19,880 nt of DNA, from positions 1 through 19,880 of the forward strand of contig CALJKQ010000016.1 of assembly GCA_937973565.1 (NCBI GenBank), read 5' to 3'. The DNA comes from an uncultured Saprospiraceae bacterium. Lineage in GTDB: Bacteria; Bacteroidota; Bacteroidia; Chitinophagales; Saprospiraceae. The position numbers and the translations under genes were made by a program. This document shows, one piece after another, positions 15,650 to 19,880 of this stretch. How positions within the stretch are numbered: position 1 is the stretch's first letter; every line of letters starts with the position of its first letter. The notes under the pieces are model-generated. The model was not told the origin of the DNA, did no database searches, and saw only the letters and a list, made by a program, of their open reading frames with translations.

Positions 15650-16093
15650 ATGGAAGAGTTGATGATCAAATATCTAGACGGCAAGTGTAATAATGAAGAA
15701 ATTGCTTTGTTGCAAAATAATAAACCTGTGTGGCAGGAATTACAACAAATGCAAAAAATGGATGAACTTTTCCTGGATCATATTTATGAGGTACCGGGAA
15801 ATTTACTCAAAGAAAGAATCTTGCTGGATATCAGGCTTCAGGGTAAAGAAAAGGGGTTGGATCTTAGGGATTTTATTCTACCCGTTATATTCACCCTTGG
15901 CTCATTAATTTTCTTATTCACCGGCAAACTCAAAACTTCAAGTGCAGATCTTTCATGGTTGCAAATTCCTGAGGGGAGTCAGGGAACCATTGTGTTTTTA
16001 TCTGCTTTCTGTATCCTGTCTTTGGTACTCCTGGACCAGGTTTTGCAGAAAAAGTCCGGTAAGTCTTTAAATCTGTTTGCTTTCGCAGCTTAA
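15650..16093 (+). CDS. Small membrane protein, candidate anti-sigma factor
   Basis: The ATG at 15650, 10 bases after the sigma stop, gives 147 residues. An in-frame ATG at 15614 overlaps the sigma gene and adds an unlikely hydrophobic dodecapeptide. The N-terminal ~70 residues are charged, helical and cytosolic in character (MEELMIKYLDGKCNNEEI...). They begin with the short MxxLxxxYLDGxxxxxE pattern common at the N-terminus of anti-sigma and other sigma-linked proteins. There is no HxxxCxxC zinc motif. Two hydrophobic helices follow at ~75-92 and ~112-130, with a short C-terminal tail. The anti-sigma role rests on position and topology, not on a recognised domain. The stop codon directly abuts the stop of the convergent yebC gene. 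Confidence 0.75.
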   Translation: MEELMIKYLDGKCNNEEIALLQNNKPVWQELQQMQKMDELFLDHIYEVPGNLLKERILLDIRLQGKEKGLDLRDFILPVIFTLGSLIFLFTGKLKTSSADLSWLQIPEGSQGTIVFLSAFCILSLVLLDQVLQKKSGKSLNLFAFAA

Positions 16094-16804
16094 CTAAGCA
16101 ATGTTGGTGTAAACGTGTTGAACATCATCATCGTCCTCCAACTTATCAAGTAGTTTTTGGATGTCAACAAGTTGTTCTTCGGTAAATTCAACTGGGGAAG
16201 TTGGAATTCTTTCGAGTTGGGCCGAGTTAACTGGTAAACCCTTTTCATCAAAGGCTTTTACCAAGGAACCAAAATTGCTGTAATCACCGTAGGCATAGAC
16301 GGTATTGCCATCTATTTCAAACTCCTGAAGTCCGCTGTCAATCAACTCAAACTCAAGTTCTTCCATATCAACATTGGCCGGTTTTTCGAATTCAATGACT
16401 GCTTTTCTGTCGAATAAAAATTCCAGGGAACCAGAAGGTACTACCTGTCCGCCTGCCTTGTTGAAATAAGATTTGACGTTGGCTACGGTCCTGGTGGTAT
16501 TGTCTGTGGCACATTCTACAAAAACGAGGACACCGTGAGGACCTTTTCCTTCATAACTCACTTCTACAAAATCGGCTCCATCCTTGCCTTCAGCACGTTT
16601 AATGGCGGCTTCAATATTGTCCTTCGGCATATTATTGGCCTTTGCCAGGTTAATTGCCAATCGAAGCTTGGAGTTCATTTCAGGATCGGAACCACCTTCT
16701 TTGGCAGCAAGAGTAATCGTTCTGCTGACTTTGGGGAAAATTCTGGACATGTTGGCCCACCTTTTTTCCTTTGCCGCTCGTCTGTATTCAAATGCTCTTC
16801 CCAT
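16094..16804 (-). CDS. yebC: YebC/PmpR family protein
   Basis: The 236 residues match the usual ~240 of the family. The N-terminus MGRAFEYRRAAKEKRWANMSRIF is the Bacteroidota variant of the YebC opening. The core shows EGGSDPEMNSKLRLAI (36-51), NMPKDNIEAAIKRAEG (58-73), YEGKGPHGV (84-92), ATDNTTRTVANVKSYFNKAGG (99-119) and SGSLEFLFDR (123-132). YebC proteins are cytoplasmic; depending on the member they act as transcription regulators or assist translation of difficult proline-rich sequences, and this sequence does not decide between the two. It has its own candidate -7 box upstream and no gene partner on its strand. Confidence 0.93.
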   Translation of the reverse strand: MGRAFEYRRAAKEKRWANMSRIFPKVSRTITLAAKEGGSDPEMNSKLRLAINLAKANNMPKDNIEAAIKRAEGKDGADFVEVSYEGKGPHGVLVFVECATDNTTRTVANVKSYFNKAGGQVVPSGSLEFLFDRKAVIEFEKPANVDMEELEFELIDSGLQEFEIDGNTVYAYGDYSNFGSLVKAFDEKGLPVNSAQLERIPTSPVEFTEEQLVDIQKLLDKLEDDDDVQHVYTNIA

Positions 16805-16824
16805 TGTAGATTATTTTCGGTCTG

Positions 16825-16832
16825 CAAAAATA
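16825..16832 (-). promoter_or_regulatory. -7 box for yebC
   Basis: The minus strand reads TATTTTTG followed by CAGACC, a strong TAnnTTTG match 20 bases upstream of the yebC start. The -33 TTG is not evident. The rest of the 202-base space to the zinc-ribbon gene shows nothing else that I can name. Confidence 0.45.
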
Positions 16833-17006
16833 AAATCTTATCCGATAAAATCTAGAAGATCAATCCTTTTATTTAGCGTATTGAGTTGTGTTCTCCATGA
16901 AAAAAGGAAGCCAAATTGGTCCTAAAAACGAGAATTTACAGATGGCTAATTGAACTTTTTTCAGAATTCTGCGTTTAAGAGTTTTTAATCCGAAAAATAT
17001 AATGCT

Positions 17007-17378
17007 ATGAACAAACCCAAACGCAAAACATGCCTTGTCTGTAGTGAAGTATTAAGAGGTAGGTCTGATAAAATTTTCTGCTCGTCAGATTGTCGGACTG
17101 CTCACCACAATGCTCTAAACAAAGACACCACAAATTTTATGTCCAACATCAATAACATTCTTCGACGAAACCGGAGAATACTAATGCAATTCAATAAAGA
17201 TGGTAAAGCTAAAATTCCAGCCCAAAGATTGGCGGAAGAGGGATTCAAATTTGCCTATCATACCAACCAATACGTTACTAAAACAGGCAAAAAATACACC
17301 TTTTGTTATGACCAGGGATACCTGGAAATAGAGAATGGTTTACTCGCTCTGGTGGTCAAACACGACTACATCCTTTAA
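17007..17378 (+). CDS. Small zinc-ribbon protein of unknown function
   Basis: This 123-residue protein begins with a treble-clef/zinc-ribbon type motif CLVC...FCSSDC (C9, C12, C25, C29) containing the conserved LRGRSDKIFC stretch. A basic region follows (NINNILRRNRRILMQF, ~47-62) with a C-terminal domain (~63-123, PAQRLAEEGFKFAYHTNQYVT, YTFCYDQGYLEIE). Proteins of this plan recur in Bacteroidota as uncharacterised genes. The combination of zinc ribbon and basic helix suggests nucleic-acid binding, which is inference. It is cytoplasmic. No clear promoter is visible upstream. Confidence 0.8.
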   Translation: MNKPKRKTCLVCSEVLRGRSDKIFCSSDCRTAHHNALNKDTTNFMSNINNILRRNRRILMQFNKDGKAKIPAQRLAEEGFKFAYHTNQYVTKTGKKYTFCYDQGYLEIENGLLALVVKHDYIL

Positions 17379-17380
17379 GC

Positions 17381-17467
17381 TTATCGCTTCCAAAGGAGTG
17401 TCATCATTGTAAAAGGCATCACGATCAAAAGGGCTACAAAAATCGACCAGATAATTTTCCTATCCAT
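17381..17467 (-). CDS. Probable 28-residue single-helix membrane peptide
   Basis: The ATG at 17467 opens a short frame encoding MDRKIIWSIFVALLIVMPFT MMTLLWKR then TAA. The topology is that of a small membrane protein: charged N-terminus, about 19 hydrophobic residues, basic C-terminus. It is supported by a perfect -7 box, TAAGTTTG (17487-17494), whose start point would lie about a dozen bases before the ATG. It ends 2 bases from the stop of the zinc-ribbon gene on the other strand. I recognise no family and assign no function. A chance ORF is possible at this length. Confidence 0.5.
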   Translation of the reverse strand: MDRKIIWSIFVALLIVMPFTMMTLLWKR

Positions 17468-17486
17468 TTTAAATTAGTTTATAGAG

Positions 17487-17520
17487 CAAACTTAACAGGT
17501 GAAAGTTAACTGATCTTCAA
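17487..17520 (-). promoter_or_regulatory. Bacteroidota-type promoter for the small membrane ORF
   Basis: On the minus strand TTG (17520-17518) is followed after 23 bases by TAAGTTTG (17494-17487). Both boxes fit, at the upper end of normal spacing, and no other gene on this strand could use it before 17381. The rest of the 249-base space (17521-17627) shows no gene and no clear terminator. Confidence 0.5.
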
Positions 17521-17627
17521 GCCAATTTTATCAAATGGTTAAGAACTACTTCTTTGCCCGGATACAAAAAATGTGGTTATCCATAAAAGCCAATTACGCA
17601 TTGTACACTGAAACGGAAAGGCCAATG

Positions 17628-18827
17628 TTAATTGGTAGGACGATCCGGTGCAGGCAAACTGGCGTGGAACTCGTTTTTAATCCTATCTGCATATTGGTTC
17701 AATAATTCCATAACCCGTTCATGATTGGGAGATGCTACAATCATACCAATGTGGTGTTTCTTATTCAAATGCCAAACGATCTCAGGGTCTTTGAAGGAGG
17801 ATGTGTCCGGATGCTCATAACGGGAAAGCGAAACGATAATTCCGGCATAGTCATCTTTGGCTTTAGGCAGTTTGTATTTACCTCCGGTATGGGCTGCTAT
17901 TTCTATTTTCGCCCACTCTGTCCATAGATTGATGCCCGTGGCTTTTTCTACCATATCAGACAAATGCGCACCTCCTACTCTTGATGATGTTTCCAGGAAG
18001 TAATATTTACCATCCTGCCCTTTGATAAATTCAGTGTGTGATGCACTGAATACCATACCAAAGGCTTTCATTATGGTTTCGTTTAATAGTTTTAGTTTTT
18101 GATCCTCCCAACTGTTAACGGCCAAAGTGCAGGATCTGAAAATGCCACCTCCATGGGCAACCTCAAATGGTGTATTTAGATACTGGCTTACTTTGGAAAA
18201 CACAACCTTACCATTAAATGAAAGTGCATCTACGTGGTAAACATCTCCGGGCGTAAATTTTTCCAACAAAAATGCATGTCTTCGATCACCCAATGCTGTT
18301 AGTTTTTCCCACAACTCCTCTTTGGAATAAACTTTTGACATACCCGTAGCGGATGCCTGGCCTCTGGGTTTTAATATCCATGGTGCTTCGACGGTATCGG
18401 TAAATCGATTGATATCTTCATCATGAAACAAGGATGTGAAATCAGGAACCGGTATGCCTTCTGACCTGGCTTTGATTCGCATAGCCAGCTTGTCGCGAAA
18501 GTACCTGGCTGTAGTTTCACCCATACCATTGACCCTGAAATATTCTCGCAAATGGGCCGCAGCCTCAACATCGAAATCGTCTAATGAAACCATGATGTCA
18601 AACTTTAAACGTCTCATGATATAGGCCAGGCCGTTGATGAGGTCCGGCATATTCCAGCATCCTTCCTCATCCTCAACCATGTAAAAGGTTTCCTGAATGG
18701 CTTCCCATGGCCAGGGTTCTTTATCCAGTTTGCTGGAAGTTATAAGATAAGCAGTATGCCCTTCTTCCTTGATTGCTTTGAGAAAGTCTGCCCCTTTAAA
18801 GTATCGGGAAACACATAAGATGTTCAT
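17628..18827 (-). CDS. ATP-grasp domain protein, orphan carboxylate-amine or carboxylate-thiol ligase
   Basis: This 399-residue cytoplasmic protein has an N-terminal Rossmann-like pre-ATP-grasp domain (1-~105, MNILCVSRYFKGADFLKAI) and an ATP-grasp domain (~106-315). Lys153 in WILKPRGQASATGM binds ATP, and the nucleotide loop LLEKFTPGDVYHVDAL (187-202) follows. Metal-binding acidic residues sit in ASHTEF (E266) and YYFLETSSRVGG (E279, Arg283). A C-terminal domain (~320-399) completes the fold. The family joins a carboxylate to an amine or thiol through an acyl-phosphate. Layout is like amino-acid ligases and carnosine-synthase-type enzymes, but the substrates cannot be read out. It has its own promoter and no biosynthetic neighbours, so it is not obviously part of a gene cluster. 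Confidence 0.85.
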   Translation of the reverse strand: MNILCVSRYFKGADFLKAIKEEGHTAYLITSSKLDKEPWPWEAIQETFYMVEDEEGCWNMPDLINGLAYIMRRLKFDIMVSLDDFDVEAAAHLREYFRVNGMGETTARYFRDKLAMRIKARSEGIPVPDFTSLFHDEDINRFTDTVEAPWILKPRGQASATGMSKVYSKEELWEKLTALGDRRHAFLLEKFTPGDVYHVDALSFNGKVVFSKVSQYLNTPFEVAHGGGIFRSCTLAVNSWEDQKLKLLNETIMKAFGMVFSASHTEFIKGQDGKYYFLETSSRVGGAHLSDMVEKATGINLWTEWAKIEIAAHTGGKYKLPKAKDDYAGIIVSLSRYEHPDTSSFKDPEIVWHLNKKHHIGMIVASPNHERVMELLNQYADRIKNEFHASLPAPDRPTN

Positions 18828-18895
18828 AAGTAAAGATTGTCGACTGATGTTTGGAAAATACCCCGGATTTTCTGTTGAGAATCCTCATTTCCTTT

Positions 18896-18928
18896 CAAAG
18901 ATAAAAAAGAAATAAATTAACGGCCCAA
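18896..18928 (-). promoter_or_regulatory. Bacteroidota-type promoter for the ATP-grasp gene
   Basis: On the minus strand TTG (18928-18926), a 22-base spacer, then TATCTTTG (18903-18896) match the -33/-7 pattern. The box is 69 bases upstream of the start at 18827, giving a leader of about 60 bases. Confidence 0.6.
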
Positions 18929-18938
18929 TTTTGCGTAA

Positions 18939-19667
18939 CTATTGCAATTTAAAATCAAAGGTTATAGTACCGCACTGCGTTTCAATTTCTGCAGGCGAAA
19001 ACCTGTATTTGGCCGCTCCTTTTTCAGCCATTCTAACCAATTGTGCGTCACTTGTAGTGCTTCCTTGTTGTGTATAGCGAGCGCTAGTGACCCTGCCATC
19101 AGATGCTACACAAACTTTAACTACCACCCTACCAGTTTTTTGGGAAGTTTCAGCAACCGCAGGAATTTCAATCGCTTTTCGGCCGGTCAAACCTCCACCC
19201 ACAATGCCGTTTCCTTTACTAATGCCTGAGAGGGCTCCTTCTCCTTTTGGATCATCACCGTTTCCGGCATTTGAATTTCCTTCATTCTTCTTGCCAAACA
19301 AATCTCCATACTTTTTTTTGGTATTGGCTACAACTTCTGAATTTTCCTGTGTTGTTGATCCACCACTGGATTTGGGCTCCGGAGTTGTGACAACTGTTTT
19401 CGGTGGCGAATTTGTGTAAGTTGATTTAGCAGGTGTTTTGGTATCGACTTGCTTCTCCTCTGCTTTGTTGGTTGGTACAGGATTGGGGGCTACCTCAGTG
19501 ACATTTAATGTTTGAGGAGGTTCTTCAAAAACCACTTCAATTGGGGAGTGGGTTATCGAGGTCTTATATTTCGAAAACGCAAGTTGGATACATATAAAAA
19601 GTATGAGAATATGCAGTATTCCACTTATGATGATGCCAATATAATGTCTGTTTTCAGAACCTTCCAT
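18939..19667 (-). CDS. tonB: Energy transducer TonB
   Basis: At 242 residues, this has a short cytosolic N-terminus, one membrane helix (~9-30, YIGIIISGILHILILFICIQLAF) and a Pro/Lys/Thr-rich periplasmic spacer (~45-115). A Gly-rich segment (KNEGNSNAGNGDDPKGEGALSG) follows. The C-terminal TonB-like domain (~160-242) contains RVVVKVCVASDGRVTSA (180-196), AAKYRFSP (218-225) and CGTITFDFKLQ (232-242). It carries proton-motive energy from ExbB/ExbD to outer-membrane receptors. Cys186 and Cys232 could pair, as seen in some Bacteroidota homologues. The gene is 41 bases downstream of the exbD end, an expected ExbB-ExbD-TonB-type unit. Confidence 0.9.
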   Translation of the reverse strand: MEGSENRHYIGIIISGILHILILFICIQLAFSKYKTSITHSPIEVVFEEPPQTLNVTEVAPNPVPTNKAEEKQVDTKTPAKSTYTNSPPKTVVTTPEPKSSGGSTTQENSEVVANTKKKYGDLFGKKNEGNSNAGNGDDPKGEGALSGISKGNGIVGGGLTGRKAIEIPAVAETSQKTGRVVVKVCVASDGRVTSARYTQQGSTTSDAQLVRMAEKGAAKYRFSPAEIETQCGTITFDFKLQ

Positions 19668-19708
19668 CTTCTTTTATCGGGCTGGCCCTAAATATTTTGT
19701 GTACTTTA

Positions 19709-19880
19709 TTATTGAGGATCACTCAGTACAGCCCTGATTTCATATCTATAAGCAATATCCATTACTGCTACTACTGATTCATTGGATGCCTGACCGGAAG
19801 GCGCAATATTAAGCGTTGCATCCTTACCTTTCGATTTTTTTAATGCTACCAATCTTCTTTCAAGACTTTCCAGTGATACG
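19709..19880 (-). CDS. exbD: ExbD/TolR family biopolymer transporter (3' end only)
   Basis: The minus strand has an open frame entering from the right edge and ending in TAA at 19709-19711. About 57 residues are visible: VSLESLERRL...KGKDATLNIAPSGQ...VVAVMDIAYRYEIRAVLSDPQ. The pattern VVAVMDIAxRxxIxAVLxxxPQ is the C-terminal periplasmic domain of ExbD/TolR proteins, which form the proton channel with ExbB and power TonB. The N-terminal membrane helix lies outside the window. Its position directly upstream of tonB supports the call. Confidence 0.85.
   Translation of the reverse strand, partial: VSLESLERRLVALKKSKGKDATLNIAPSGQASNESVVAVMDIAYRYEIRAVLSDPQ

Noticed and set aside
16535..16925. Plus-strand open frames opposite the yebC start
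   Set aside because: They are antisense shadows of a well-conserved YebC N-terminus and have no domain or promoter.
17622..17635. CCAATGTTAATTGG inverted repeat at the end of the ATP-grasp gene
   Set aside because: The stem is 5 base pairs, A/T-rich and not followed by a T-run, so it is not a credible terminator.

Overview
The window comes from the chromosome of a member of the Bacteroidota. The support is its gene content (Omp28-type exported protein, DUF1573 lipoprotein, DUF5683, DUF3810, GRAFE-type YebC, TonB and ExbD), the lack of Shine-Dalgarno sequences, and several TAnnTTTG -7 boxes of the kind used by the Bacteroidota housekeeping sigma factor. The Saprospiria/Chitinophagia side of the phylum is possible but not provable from this piece. 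There are no mobile elements, CRISPR arrays, tRNA or rRNA genes, and no gene-free stretch exceeds about 250 bases.

Layout. 1-1199 (-): 3'-truncated secreted protein with a thioredoxin-type CGWC motif. 1303-2928 (+): PolX-like protein with intact PHP nuclease residues but degraded polymerase residues. 3082-3672 (+): DUF1573 lipoprotein ending in a strong intrinsic terminator. 3737-4600 (+): UbiA-type prenyltransferase, convergent with a flavin reductase (4614-5153, -). 5346-8357 (+): a tight operon of a UPF0173 metal-dependent hydrolase, ParA, ParB and a DUF5683 membrane protein. The last gene overlaps an oppositely oriented alkylglycerol-monooxygenase-like gene (8290-9546, -) tail to tail. 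9631-12083 (+): lipoprotein-type MsrB, an unrecognised lipoprotein and a threonine aldolase. 12090-13813 (-): a DUF3810 membrane metalloprotease-like protein and a small exported protein. 13863-16093 (+): a WG-repeat lipoprotein, then an ECF sigma factor with a probable ECF-type promoter of its own and a small two-helix membrane protein that may be its anti-sigma factor. 16094-16804 (-): YebC. 17007-17378 (+): a zinc-ribbon protein. 17381-17467 (-): a probable 28-residue membrane peptide. 17628-18827 (-): an orphan ATP-grasp ligase. 18939-19880 (-): TonB preceded by the 3' end of exbD.

Functional picture. Most genes are core housekeeping or envelope genes: chromosome segregation (ParAB), TonB energisation, quinone biosynthesis, envelope lipoproteins and redox repair. 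The parts that merit a second look are the polymerase-dead PolX, the ECF sigma/membrane-protein pair with its candidate autoregulatory promoter, the AGMO-like oxygenase, the orphan ATP-grasp enzyme and the tiny membrane ORF. I see no large undescribed multi-gene system here.
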